A stretch of 64,000 bases of DNA from Lumbricus rubellus (Eukaryota > Annelida > Clitellata > Crassiclitellata > Lumbricidae). Positions within the stretch are counted from its first letter, which is position 1. Every line of letters begins with the position of its first letter. The notes beneath the pieces were generated by a model. It searched no databases. It was not told the origin of the DNA and saw only the letters and a program-made list of their open reading frames with translations. Of the stretch, positions 21,746 through 31,895 are shown piece by piece. The translations under genes were made by a program, and so were the position numbers. Location of the stretch: assembly GCA_945859605.1 (NCBI GenBank), contig OX243816.1:974877-1038876 (forward strand), written 5' to 3'.

Positions 21746-21893
21746 CATAGGCGCAACCACCCTATGGGACCCACGGGACGCGTCCCCCAACTTTTGAGTG
21801 GTCCCCTAACTTTATTATTATGGTGCCCCAACTTTTAGGACGTGATTCATTATGCCCCCCCCCCCCAACTTTTAGGACGTGATTGCACCTATG
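21746..21893. mobile_element. 148-bp MITE
   Basis: TIRs CATAGGCGCAACCAC and, from the other end, CATAGGTGCAATCAC. Flanks are GCTTCAAA and GCTTCAAT, giving a 7- to 8-bp target duplication. The inside holds two CCCCAACTTTT-GAGTG/AGGACGTGAT sub-repeats. TSD length is compatible with hAT-like elements, but the TIR does not match the CAGTGG type seen elsewhere in the window. Confidence 0.65.
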
Positions 21894-21919
21894 GCTTCAA
21901 TTGCTTGCATGAGTACAGC

Positions 21920-22110
21920 GTGATTTACTAGGATTCGAACCAAGTGCTAGAACAGCTAGACGATAACACGTCTTCAACGTGTTCAACGACTATGCTATTC
22001 GTTAGCGGCAGTGCTAACTATGGTCGGGAGCGCTACTGAAGTTGTGAGCGGCGCTATATAAATGTTCAATTACAATTACAACTACAATTACAATTCAACC
22101 AAACCCATTA
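21920..22110. repeat. SINE-like sequence with LINE-type tail
   Basis: A tRNA B-box-like GGTTCGAATCC on the minus strand at 21930-21945 lies next to a plus-strand tail GGTCGGGAGCGCTACTGAAG...GGCGCTATATAAATG and an (ATTACA)n run. The orientations disagree, so at least two fragments are joined here. Confidence 0.5.
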
Positions 22111-22568
22111 ATCAAAACTAGAGTTGACCAAACACTTAATCTGTTCATGGGTGGGGTGTCCTTATTAATGAACACTGTCGACTTGATCCGATTCGCGTTT
22201 GCATGAAGTGGCGCTATACAAATTTACACACAACCATTCATATATCGATGAGTGGATGGATTTGCAACGGGTGCAAAACTCAACCGTCCATCATTTCGTC
22301 GTCGTCGATATCCACCGTTACAGTTTCTGTCCATCACATGAAGGGCAGAACATGAGGGACTGCTTCGACAGGGAGGGTAGAGCGTATCTCCATGACAACA
22401 GATGGCCCCCTGTTGTCTTCGCTTTCATCCGACACTCCATCCGTTCAGTCCCTGACACTCCCAGTGGGTCGGGGAGTGGGGGGGGGGGGCAAACAGAGTG
22501 GGTTTATACAGAGAGAATATAGCAGAAATATACAGAGAAACAAACACGCAGCTGCATGATAACTTACC

Positions 22569-22571
<3 letters not shown>
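22111..22571. other. no gene supported
   Basis: A plus frame at 22199-22522 is open for about 100 codons, but it ends in a Gly-rich stretch from a G run and shows no known domain. Left unannotated. Confidence 0.4.
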
Positions 22572-22621
<50 letters not shown>

Positions 22622-22800
22622 ATTCGATGAAATTTCTCAGCTGCAGGACACAGACTTAGAGGCGTGCAGACGGAGAGACAGACAAAAAGCAATGGCGACA
22701 CACACACACACACGCACACGCACGCACGCACGAACGCACGCACGTATGCATGCACACACGCACACTCTCACTAACACACGCACACGTACTCTATCTAGCG
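22572..22800. repeat. (AT)n and (CA/CG)n microsatellites
   Basis: Pure TA at 22572-22619 and CACACG/CGCACG repeats at 22698-22795. Confidence 0.95.
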
Positions 22801-23328
22801 TTTTACTCTGACAACAACTTCAGCGTGGACAATAGAACGATGCCAAAAATTATTGAAAATTTTAAACATCTTTAGAAAGAATGTTCAAGTGCTGTTAATT
22901 TGATTGACGGTATTAAACACCTTTATAAAGTAATCCAGGTATTCTATAAGTAAAAGTAACTTGAAAAAGGTCAGTTGTTCACGTATCAGTCCTCTTATAA
23001 TAAGTTTTGCGAAACAGCGAGTTGAGCACGCCACTCAGAGAAAATGAGGTTTAATAAGTGATGACGTCAAATGGCATTGGGTTCATTGAAAATCGATCGG
23101 CGAGAAAATGGCGTTAGCGTTACTATTGCATCGAAATTAAAATGTTCAAAACTCAGGTAGGGGTAAGATCTTTGAATCGCGAATCCCTGGGTTTGTTTCG
23201 GGAGCTAGGCCTAGATAGTATTCGTCGAAAACTTTTGAAAATTCGGTCACGTGGATCCGAAGTTTTTGTGGAACATAGGTTACATAGTAGTTGAACATAT
23301 ACATAACTACATTCCATGTATAGATATA
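22801..23328. other. no gene seen
   Basis: Unique-looking AT-rich spacer up to the hAT MITE. Contains a TAGGCCTA word at 23206-23213. Confidence 0.5.
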
Positions 23329-23336
23329 ACATAGTG

Positions 23337-23769
23337 CAGTGGTTCTTAACCTTTTCAAGGGAGCCGAACCCCAAGAGAAATCCATGACCATTCACCGAAC
23401 CCCTCAAATTTGAACAATAATTTTTCTTTTTTGCTCAACATACTCTGTGGTATAAGTATATAAGAAAATGGTAATAGTTGCTTTTAGCGTACGTCATACG
23501 ATGCTATTTCTGCAGAAAAACAACGAAAAATTACATATCTTATCGGTAATACCTTATATTAATCGGGAGGTGCACTGGTGCAGTAGGACAAAACTAAGGT
23601 TAACAGGATGAACAGTTTAAATTTAATAAGGTTTCAAAAAATTTATTAAATAAAAGTTGAAAAAATAGCAGATAATTTTTCACTGAATATTTTCAGAGGA
23701 CTTCTGCCGAACCCCTGGCACTGGCTCGCCGAACCCCAGGGGTTCGGCCGAACACCGGTTAAACCACTG
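23337..23769. mobile_element. hAT-type MITE, copy 1
   Basis: A perfect 8-bp target duplication ACATAGTG (23329-23336 and 23770-23777) flanks TIRs CAGTGGTTCTTAACCTTTTC and, from the right, CAGTGGTTTAACCGGTGTTC. Both ends then carry GCCGAACCCC blocks. The 433-bp body has no coding capacity. CAGTGG termini and an 8-bp TSD are diagnostic of hAT. A second copy is at 56149-56551 in the opposite orientation. Confidence 0.92.
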
Positions 23770-23777
23770 ACATAGTG

Positions 23778-24028
23778 CATTCTAATGCAGCAGCTAGGAT
23801 ATGCTGTTATTATTATTATTGTTGTTAATATTATTTTTTCTTATGATTATTATCCTGAGTCTTTCTTTAAAAATAATGTTAAAAATTATCTGCATGCAAT
23901 TATGCTGCTGTGCTTTATTGTGGAATCGTACGATCATCATCAAAACCATTGGGCTCAATGCCCGTAAGAGTCCGACGCCACTCTGTCTGAGTCTGTCTCG
24001 CGTCATGCTGCCCAGCTTCAACCGGTCC
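23778..24028. other. no gene seen
   Basis: AT-rich spacer with a (TTA/TTG)n patch at 23805-23835, between the hAT MITE and the left P-like element. Confidence 0.5.
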
Positions 24029-24299
24029 GCTCAGCCAAGGAATCCTATATATTATCCCTGGATTGAAAGGGTGAAAACAGCCGTTTCGTGAAGAGGTACA
24101 ATGCAACAGCAGTTCAGCAGCATCGCCATGCATTCGGATGAGGCTATAAGCCGCGTTCATGAACAAATACATTAAGCCAGAATACCAAATTGCTTATTTA
24201 GATAGATAAAACATGCAAATATGTAGCAATTTCGAGTTGAGGTACGAGATGTATACTATAAGTTGGCTGTTAACTATCTTAAAGTATCTGTATTTGTCG

Positions 24300-24840
24300 T
24301 TGAAGATTATCTAAATTATCAACTACCACAACCATATACAATCACTTGCCACTGCAATCACACAACCAACTACCACAGCCACATACAACCATGCACTTGT
24401 CACTGCAATCACACAACCAACTACCACAGCCACATACAACCACTTGTCACTGCAATCACACAACCAACTACCACAGCCACATACAACCACTTGTCACTGC
24501 AATCACACAACCAACTGCCACAATATATACAACCACTTGCCACTGCAATCACACAACCAACTACCACAGCCACATACAACCATGCACTTGTCACTGCAAT
24601 CACACAACCAACTACCACAGCCACATACAACCACTTGTCACTGCAATCACACAACCAACTGCCACAATATATACAACCACTTGCCACTTCAACCACCTAC
24701 CACAGCCACATACAACCACTTGTCACTGCAATCACACAACCAACTGCCACAATATATACAACCACTTGCCACTTCAACCACCTGCCACAGCCACATACTA
24801 CCACTTGTCACTGCAATCACACAACCAAATCCACAATGTC
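24300..24840. repeat. 46-48 bp minisatellite in the 3' subterminal region of the left P-like element
   Basis: About eleven units built from CACTTGTCACTGCAATCACA, CAACCAACTACCACAGCCAC and ATACAACC. Some units substitute CAATATATACAACC. The same array in reverse complement, with about seven units, lies at 30450-30845 in the full-length element. Frames rich in His/Thr/Gln are artefacts. Confidence 0.93.
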
Positions 24841-25887
24841 ACCGAAATTTGCACAGCATCCATCTGGCAGATGTTGAGGCATCGGCGGGCATTGAAAGAC
24901 TTTGCGAGACTGGAAGTTGTTGTAGATGTTTTTCAGACCATGCACAGGATCAAAGATTAAAAATATTGGCTGGCCAGTGATCTTTGTTTCCAGTGAGCCC
25001 TTGCATAAAAAGTCGATGAAAAACTTTCGGTTGGTGGTGGCGTTACCAACAGCTATTGCAATTACATTGAAGAACACACTTCTAAGTAATGCAGCCACTT
25101 CCAAGTAGCACTCGTGCTGCTTTGCAGCGGTTAAGTGTGAAATAGGATATATGGCCACAATGTCTTTGTATTTGCTGACCACCGACTTAACCATGAAGCA
25201 AAGCAACGTTGAAGCAACAGATCCTTCTGGTGTGAGCCCCTGCATCTCTCCTCTTGTATACTCTACTCGTTTTGCAATGTAAATTTCATCAATTATGAGG
25301 ATGACCGTCCTTTCATATTGGTTCAGCTTGGATATCCTCAACTTCAAATATGAGCTGTTGTCAAGTCCAGTGGCACAATTCAAACGTCGAGTGACTTTCC
25401 TGAGAGTAGCTGTTGATGGCAAACACAAAATATTTTGATCGAGGAGAACCATATACATGTATGCAGCCGGGCTAGCTGCATAAATCATGTATGAGAGTAT
25501 TACAATCTTTGCTGAGTAGACTCGTCCAAATTTTTTCTTTGAAAGCAACTTCAGTTGCTCAGTTATAAAGGTTATTTTCTTGTGCTGTTCACTGTCTTCC
25601 TCCAGGGTATCTGTGGTGGCTTTCAAAAGCTGTACAGCCATCTTGATGTTAAATTCTAGAGTGCGAGATGTTGGCTCTCGGATCCATGCCTTCACACGTG
25701 CCATCAGATTCACAAGTTGTGACATACACCGGAGTGGACCCTTAACCAGATCGTGATACTGGGTTGCTGGAACAACTTTCTCATCCACTGTGACAGCCAT
25801 GGTGAAATCACTTCTGACAATAATGCTCCCTGTTATTTTAGGTACATCCTCTGTCACCTTGATCACTTCGACAGCCAAATCCTGCAC
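24817..25887 (-). pseudogene. P-like transposase remnant (catalytic core only)
   Basis: An open frame corresponds to about residues 188-534 of the intact transposase at 27086-29956. It lacks the N-terminal THAP domain and the C-terminal third with the final catalytic Glu. The first motif IIDEIYIAKR (Asp) is kept, but the second reads VGNATTNRKFF where the intact copy has VDNATTNRKFF, so a catalytic Asp is lost. The translation start of the intact gene, if used here, would run out of frame at the deletion joint. Not expected to be active. Confidence 0.88.
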
Positions 25888-26300
25888 ACTTATACACCAT
25901 ATTCGAATAATCCAAAGATTGTCTGCAGTTCAGAATGGAGTTAAACAGTAAACGTAGAATTCTATGTACACTAAATTTGACTAAAACACTTGCTTTAAAC
26001 TGACATCCAAAGATTGCCTGCAGTTCAGTAAACGTAGAATTCTATATACACTGAAACACTTGCTTTAAACTGACATCTAAATCTACTTCCACAGATAATA
26101 TAATAGAACAGAATGACACTGAATTCTTACATATAGTCTTAACTGAGTGCAACCACAGCCAGATGCACACTGAGTCAGTCTGAGCCAAGGCAGGACTGCT
26201 ACACTGCTGGATGAATGCATGTACCTCTTCACGAAATTGAAACTTTTGACCTCGGCCAACCTCTTGCTCCAGTTAGTTATCCAGGCCTCCATGGCTCAGC

Positions 26301-26519
26301 AGGTCTGCTCCATACCATTAACATCTTGGAGCAGCTAGACCACCTGTCTGAATGAAGAGAATATTGGGAGAGAGAGGCATGAAGGACAACATGGGTCAAT
26401 GCCCGCATGTGTCCCACGCTCTCTCCCCCGACTCTCTCCACCAGTCTGTCCTGACCGGCCTGGGCATGTCTGCTCCACATCATGACACCTTGAAGCATCT
26501 GGGTCGCTCTGTCACTTGT
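26301..26519. other. spacer between the two P-like elements
   Basis: 219 bp between the two TSDs. It contains a diverged direct repeat (GTCTGCTCCATACCATTAAC near 26313 and GTCTGCTCCACATCATGACA near 26468). GGGTCAATGCCCGCATGTGT near 26394 resembles GGGCTCAATGCCCGTAAGAG near 23950, outside the left element. The target may therefore itself be an older repeat. Confidence 0.5.
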
Positions 26520-26789
26520 GTCGTGGCATGGAGGTCTGGATAAATAACTGGAGCAAGAGGTTAGCCGAGGTCAAAAGTTTCAATTTCGTGAATTGGCCCA
26601 TGCATTCATCCAGCACTGTAGCAGTCCTGCCTCGGCTCAGGCCATCACAGGCAGTCTCAGTGTGCATCTGGCTGTGGTTGCACTCAGTTAAGACTATATG
26701 TAAGAATTCAGTGTCATTCTGTTCTGTTATATTATTTGTGGAAGTAGATTTAGATGTCAGTTTAAAGCAAGTGTTTTAGTGTCTATAGA

Positions 26790-27140
26790 ATTCTACGTTT
26801 ACTGTTTAACTCCATTCTGAACTGCAGACAATCTTTGGATTATTTGAAGATGGTGTATAAGTGTGCAGGATTTGGCTGTCGAAGTGGCTATCGTGATTGT
26901 ATATAGAATTCTACGTTTACTGTTTAACTCCATTCTGAACTGCAGACAATCTTCGGATTATTCGAAAATGGTGTATAAGTGTGCAGGATTTGGCTGTCGA
27001 AGTGGCTATCGTGATTGTATATAGAATTCTACATTTACTGTTTAACTCCATTCTGAACTGCAGACAATCTTTGGATTATTCGAAAATGGTGTATAAGTGT
27101 GCAGGATTTGGTTGTCGAAGTGGCTATCGTGATTGTACAG
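26790..27140. repeat. triplicated ~119-bp segment covering the transposase start
   Basis: Three tandem copies each run from TAGAATTCTACGTTTACTG through the start ATG to CGTGATTGTA. The first two copies read MVYKCAGFGCRSGYRDCI and stop at once (TATATAG joint). The third continues into the full gene. Possible consequences are upstream decoy reading frames or alternative promoters. Confidence 0.9.
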
Positions 27141-29956
27141 GTTTAGGATGTAATGGAGAAAAAATAACATTCCATTCTTTCCCAATCAGTAATTATGAAC
27201 TATGTCAGAAATGGGTTCGTGCTAATCCTCGGGAAGGATATACTCCAACCAAACATTCCAAGTTGTGTTCACTTCATTTCCAGTCAAGTGATTTTATCGA
27301 AGAACCGCAAGACAAAAATGTAACTAGAAGGAAGAAGTCTGAATCCTCTACAAAACCCTTCAGAAGGTACCTGAAAGAAGATGCCATTCCGTCTATCTTC
27401 CCTAATGCTCCAACTTATCTGTCAAAAACATGCGCTTTGCCCAGATCAACGTCTAGAGCCACAACATCAAGCCGCTCTCAGTTAGAGGAGAAGAGACTTG
27501 ACAGTCTGGAGCAGTGCTTCTTGGAGAAAGATAACATTTCTGGACTCACAATATCAGAACTTAAGGAAAGACTGCAATCAGAGACTACTGTACCTGAAGA
27601 CTTTAACATCTGCATTACTGAACAATCACTCCTTGTGTATCTGATCAAGGTGACACAGGATGTACCTAAAATAACAGGGAGCATTATTGTCAGAAGTGAT
27701 TTCACCATGGCTGTCACAGTGGATGAGAAAGTTGTTCCAGCAACCCAGTATCACGATCTGGTTAAGGGTCCACTCCGGTGTATGTCGCAACTTGTGAATT
27801 TGATGGCACGTGTGAAGGCATGGATCCGAGAGCCAACATCTCGCACTCTAGAATTTAACATCAAGATGGCTGTACAGCTTTTGAAAGCCATCACAGATAC
27901 CCTGGAGGAAGACGGTGAACAGCACAAGAAAATAACCTTTATAACTGAGCAACTGAAGTTGCTTTCAAAGACAAAATTTGGACGAGTCTACTCTGCCAAG
28001 CTTGTAATACTCTCATACATGATTTATGCAGCTAGCCCGGCTGCATATATGGTTCTCCTCGATCAAAATGTTTTGTGTTTGCCATCAACAGCTACTCTCA
28101 GGAAAGTCACTCGACGTTTGAATTGTGCCACTGGACTTGACAACAGCTCATATTTGAAGTTGAGGATATCCAAGCTGAACCAATATGAAAGGACGGTCAT
28201 CCTCATAATTGATGAAATTTACATTGCAAAACGAGTAGAGTATACAAGAGGAGAGATGCAGGGGCTAACACCAGATGGATCTGTTGCTTCAACGTTGCTT
28301 TGCTTCATGGTTAAGTCGGTGGTCAGCAAATACAAAGACATTGTGGCCATATATCCTATTTCACACTTAACCGCTGCAAAGCAGCACGAGTGCTACTTGG
28401 AAGTGGCTGCATTACTTAGAAGTGTGTTCTTCAATGTAATTGCAATAGCGGTTGATAATGCCACCACCAACCGAAAGTTTTTCTTCGACTTTTTATGCAA
28501 GGGCTCACTGGAAACAAAGATCATTGACAGCGTCACAGGCCAGCCAATATTTTTAATCTTTGATCCTGTGCATGGTCTGAAAAACATCTACAACAACTTC
28601 CAGTCTCGCAAAGCCTTTCAATGCCCGCCGATCCCTCAACATCTGCCAGATGGATGCTGTGCAAATTTCGGTGACATTGTGGATTTGTACAACTTAGAGG
28701 CAGCAATGACACTGAAAAAAGCACACAGACTGACAACAACGGCTTTGTATCCCAAGAGCATCGAGAAAACCTCCGTGAAACTAGCAACATCTGTGTTTTC
28801 AGAGTCAACTCGTGATGCCTTGCGGTTCTATGGAACCCACGAAAATAAGCCATCCTGGATTCAAACCGCAGATTTCTTGGCATTTATAATCAAACTCTGG
28901 AACATACTCAATGTTAAGACCTCTACAAAAGGCAAACACAAAAGAGATTCCACAATGGACCCAGTACGATCCTCACTTGACTGGAAATTGAATTTCCTGA
29001 GAGATTGTGCTAGCTTTCTACAGAACTGGGAGGACTCGAAGAAAGCAGGATTGACACGCGAGACATTCCTAGCATTGCGTCACACATGCATGGCTTTAGT
29101 GGACTGTGCTTCCTATTTGCTTGACCGCCTTGGCTTTAACTACGTCCTTCTTGGTCACCTGCAATTGGATGCTATAGAATCCCGCTTTGGCTGGTTTCGT
29201 CAGCTCTCCGGGGCCAACTACTATATCTCCATGAGACAAGTGCTTGAAGGAGACAGAAAAATCAGAGCCTTGTCCTTGCTGAAGTTTTCTGGCATTTCGC
29301 TTAATGAGATTGATGATGCCATCAAGTCCAATGTATCAAATTCAAACAACACGACAGAAGACGCTACTGCTGATGCAATGGCAGAATCCTTGCAATGTCT
29401 GAGATGGCCATCAAGCAATGATGCAAATATCATATTTTATGTAAGTGGTGCAATGGCAAGATCAGTGGTGCACATCACAAGATGTAGCCACTGCAAACAG
29501 GAACTGGTGGATGCGGATGCTTCGCAATCTGTCCAATTGGAAGACGATTTCACTTCCAAACATGGAGCGACTCAATTTCTAGATGACATTAATCGTGGTG
29601 GACTCACAAAACCAAGCGAATACACATTCATGTTGGCAGTACATTGTTGGCGAGTGTTTGAAGAGATCAATGCATCTTTGACTTTGAAATCTCAGCTTCT
29701 AGCTGCCGAATGCCAGCGATCACTGTTCGTGAAAATCATGGACCGTGCTACTGACAATGATTCCTTAGGACACCCACTTGTAAGTGAAAACTATTGTTTC
29801 AAAGGCCATGACCTTAAATCACTCCTTGTGCAGCGACTGTTTAACTGCTTTGCCAAAAACGCAGTACGAAAGCTAACAGCTGATGCCAACAAAAGTAATC
29901 AACAGCCTGCAAAGCGTAGAAAGATTGCGAAACTGTCTAGTGCTTCCCATGAGTGA
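27086..29956 (+). CDS. P-element-like transposase with THAP domain
   Basis: 956 residues, intact. Residues 1-90 form a C2CH THAP zinc finger: C5-x4-C10, a conserved Trp in CQKWVRAN, then CSLHF, and the closing DAIPSIF box. The middle and C-terminal parts form the RNase H-like catalytic core with an insertion, as in THAP9 and Drosophila P transposase: Asp376 in IIDEIYIAKR, Asp457 in VDNATTNRKFF, the FDPVHGLKNIYNNF motif, and Glu698 in DAIESRFGWFRQ. The C-terminal tail is basic (AKRRKIAKL, possible nuclear signal). The ATG at 27086 was chosen because it starts the THAP domain; an upstream in-frame ATG-like start falls in the duplicated 5' segment. The enzyme would cut and paste elements with matching ends, including the deleted neighbour. 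The gene appears intronless and could be active. Confidence 0.93.
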   Translation: MVYKCAGFGCRSGYRDCTGLGCNGEKITFHSFPISNYELCQKWVRANPREGYTPTKHSKLCSLHFQSSDFIEEPQDKNVTRRKKSESSTKPFRRYLKEDAIPSIFPNAPTYLSKTCALPRSTSRATTSSRSQLEEKRLDSLEQCFLEKDNISGLTISELKERLQSETTVPEDFNICITEQSLLVYLIKVTQDVPKITGSIIVRSDFTMAVTVDEKVVPATQYHDLVKGPLRCMSQLVNLMARVKAWIREPTSRTLEFNIKMAVQLLKAITDTLEEDGEQHKKITFITEQLKLLSKTKFGRVYSAKLVILSYMIYAASPAAYMVLLDQNVLCLPSTATLRKVTRRLNCATGLDNSSYLKLRISKLNQYERTVILIIDEIYIAKRVEYTRGEMQGLTPDGSVASTLLCFMVKSVVSKYKDIVAIYPISHLTAAKQHECYLEVAALLRSVFFNVIAIAVDNATTNRKFFFDFLCKGSLETKIIDSVTGQPIFLIFDPVHGLKNIYNNFQSRKAFQCPPIPQHLPDGCCANFGDIVDLYNLEAAMTLKKAHRLTTTALYPKSIEKTSVKLATSVFSESTRDALRFYGTHENKPSWIQTADFLAFIIKLWNILNVKTSTKGKHKRDSTMDPVRSSLDWKLNFLRDCASFLQNWEDSKKAGLTRETFLALRHTCMALVDCASYLLDRLGFNYVLLGHLQLDAIESRFGWFRQLSGANYYISMRQVLEGDRKIRALSLLKFSGISLNEIDDAIKSNVSNSNNTTEDATADAMAESLQCLRWPSSNDANIIFYVSGAMARSVVHITRCSHCKQELVDADASQSVQLEDDFTSKHGATQFLDDINRGGLTKPSEYTFMLAVHCWRVFEEINASLTLKSQLLAAECQRSLFVKIMDRATDNDSLGHPLVSENYCFKGHDLKSLLVQRLFNCFAKNAVRKLTADANKSNQQPAKRRKIAKLSSASHE

Positions 29957-30008
29957 ACACTGAATACTATCTCATATCGGATGTATGCTACATTTCTGTC
30001 CATGCAGA

Positions 30009-30295
30009 CTTATTCAGTAATAATGATAATAATATGTAGAGATTTAAGTGCCATGGGTTCGTAAGCAATCGATTAAAAAAACTGTAGCAACGATTCAGAA
30101 GCACTTGGAGCAGGGAAAAAGTCAGTCGAGAAAGACCTGTGTAAAAACTTTAGTTTTAGATGCTTCTTGAAAGTTGTCAGCGATGCTGAGTTTCTGATGT
30201 CAGGGGGAAGATTGTTCCATATTTGAGGTGCTGATGAGGTGAAGGATCTAGATGCAGTTGTGGTGCGACAGCGATGAAGGACTAGTGTTCTTCAT
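30009..30295 (-). mobile_element. LINE 3' fragment nested in the P-like element
   Basis: Read on the minus strand, one frame gives RSFTSSAPQIWNNLPPDIRN followed by a TTFKKHLK segment, the C-terminal signature of CR1/L2-like LINE ORF2. A 3' UTR ends in ATTATTATCATTATTA. It lies between the transposase stop codon and the 3' minisatellite, so it either inserted there or was captured. Confidence 0.65.
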
Positions 30296-30449
30296 ATAGG
30301 TAATCATACATGTACATTTATTTCATATTCTGTATTTCTCTACTGAAATTTTCGCTTATTACCGGTAGAAATTACTTACAATGTTATAGGTATCTGCAAA
30401 AACTCTTTGCAATTCTGGTTTTAATGTGCTGGTTCGTCTATTAAATTCA

Positions 30450-30845
30450 GTTGCTTGTGAGTGGCAGTGCCTCTGTGGTGCTTGGTAATTTGATTGCAGT
30501 GATAGGTGTTGTGTGTGAATGTGGTAGTTATTGTGTGATTGCAGTGGCAATTGATTGTATGTGGCTGGGGTAGTTGGTTGCAGTGGCAAGTGGTTATATA
30601 TGTTGTGGCAGTTGGTGGTGTTATTGCAATGGTAGGTGTTGTGTGTGAATGTGGTAGTTGTTGTGTGATTGCAGTGACAAGTGGTTGTATGTGGCTGTGG
30701 TAGTTGGTTGTGTGATTGCAGTGACAAGTGGTTGTATGTGGCTGTGGTAGTTGGTTGTGTGATTGCAGTGACAAGTGGTTGTACGTGGCTGTGGTAGTTG
30801 GTTGCAGTGGCAAGTGGTTGTATATGGCTGTGGTAGTTGATAATT
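30450..30845. repeat. ~46-bp minisatellite in the 3' subterminal region of the full-length P-like element
   Basis: Reverse complement of the array at 24300-24840: about seven units of GTGATTGCAGTGACAAGTGG plus TTGTATGTGGCTGTGGTAGT. Its retention in both copies next to the 3' end suggests it is an ancestral part of the element. Confidence 0.92.
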
Positions 30846-31149
30846 TCAACAATCTTCAACGACAAATACAGATACTTTAAAATAGTTAACAGCCAACTTA
30901 TATTATACATCTCTTACCTCAACTCAAAATTGCTATATATTTGCATGTTTTATCTATCTATCTAAATAAGCAATTTGGTATTCTGGCTTAATGTATTTGC
31001 TCATGAACGCCACTTATAGCCTCACCCGAATGCATAGCGATGCTGCTGAACTATACTGCTGCAGTGGGCCAATTCACGAAACGGCTGTTTTCACCCTTTC
31101 AATCCAGGGTTTGAATATAGGATTCCATGGTCGTGGTTTTTGCGGATTT

Positions 31150-31380
31150 CAATCGTCTTGTTCTTTTCCTGCCAGAGTATCGCCACCCATCTGGCAAACC
31201 TTCCTCCTTTGTCTGGGCTTAGGACCGGCGCAGGGACATTGTTGGTTCCCTGTGGCAGAGGATGGATGCAGTTTAACGTCGTGCCCAGGACAGAATCGTA
31301 CGATGGTAAAATATAATACGATTATATATATATTATATAATTATATATATAATTTTATATATATATAAAAAATCATGTAT
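31150..31380. repeat. diverged GGCTTAGGACCGGC repeat and (TATA)n patch
   Basis: CCTTTGTCTGGGCTTAGGAC with GCAGTTTAACGTCGTGCCC is a diverged relative of the family at 5700-5815. It is followed by an AT-rich palindromic patch at 31315-31370. Confidence 0.5.
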
Positions 31381-31574
31381 ATATTGCTGTAGTGGATTGG
31401 ATTTTGAGAAGCACAACAGCGATGATGAGGATCAGAGGCGCCATCTACTTCCGCTCATGTCGTTCTTATTAAATTGACCTCATTGAACCGATCCTCATCG
31501 TGATTGACTGACATCTGCCCTGACCCAATTCGCCAGCCAATCAAATCTTCTGTGTACATCGACTGTGTTATAGG

Positions 31575-31895
31575 CGGACAGGATGATGATGATGATTAGG
31601 AGGAGGAAGAGGAAGAGAAAATGAAGGAGGTTGAGAAGGAGAATTTGAGGATGGAAGAGAAGAAGGAGGAGGAGGAGGAGGAGATAAAATGAGAATAAAA
31701 TGAGAATGTGGGGATGTCGAAATAAGAAGCGTATAGAAGAAGAAGAAAAACAACAACAATAGCGACAACAACGACAACAATAGCAAGAGGAGAATCTGGA
31801 AAGTAAAGAGGTGGAGAAGGATGGAGGAGGAGGAGGAGGAGGAGGAGGACGAGGAGGAGGAGGAGGAGGAGGAGGAGGAGGAAGCGCATAACGGA
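31575..31895. repeat. purine-rich (GGA)n tract
   Basis: GGAGGA repeats, pure at about 31825-31880. Pro/Ser/Leu-rich minus frames are artefacts. Confidence 0.92.

Larger units (their letters stand above)
24036..26293 (-). mobile_element. P-element-like transposon, internally deleted copy
   Basis: Flanked by the 7-bp direct repeat GCTCAGC (24029-24035 and 26294-26300). The 5' end, on the minus strand, is CATGGAGGCCTGGATAA and the 3' end reads inward as CAAGGAATCCTATATA. It is a reverse-oriented relative of the element at 26527-31129. Two internal segments are missing: one removes almost the whole THAP domain, and the other runs from the middle of the transposase into the 3' minisatellite, joined at a TTG microhomology. 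A typical non-autonomous derivative of the kind P elements generate. Confidence 0.88.
26527..31129 (+). mobile_element. P-element-like THAP transposon, full-length copy
   Basis: A 4603-bp element between perfect 7-bp direct repeats GTCGTGG (26520-26526 and 31130-31136). The ends are CATGGAGGTCTGGATAA and, inward from the right, CATGGAATCCTATATTC, so the terminal inverted repeat proper is only about 7 bp. It contains an intact transposase gene, a triplicated 5' segment, a nested LINE fragment and a 3' subterminal minisatellite. P elements of flies make 8-bp duplications; 7 bp here is what the sequence shows. It is inserted head to head with a deleted relative 230 bp away. Confidence 0.88.

Noticed and set aside
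22199..22522. 107-codon plus frame
   Set aside because: Ends in a Gly run from a G homopolymer and has no domain or conserved feature.
24263..24980. His/Thr/Gln-rich repeat proteins in three plus frames
   Set aside because: They read through the non-coding 3' minisatellite of the deleted P-like element, antisense to its transposase remnant.
24036..31129. A single ~7 kb foldback transposon
   Set aside because: Each arm has its own target duplication (GCTCAGC; GTCGTGG), so two separate insertions explain the inverted repeat better.
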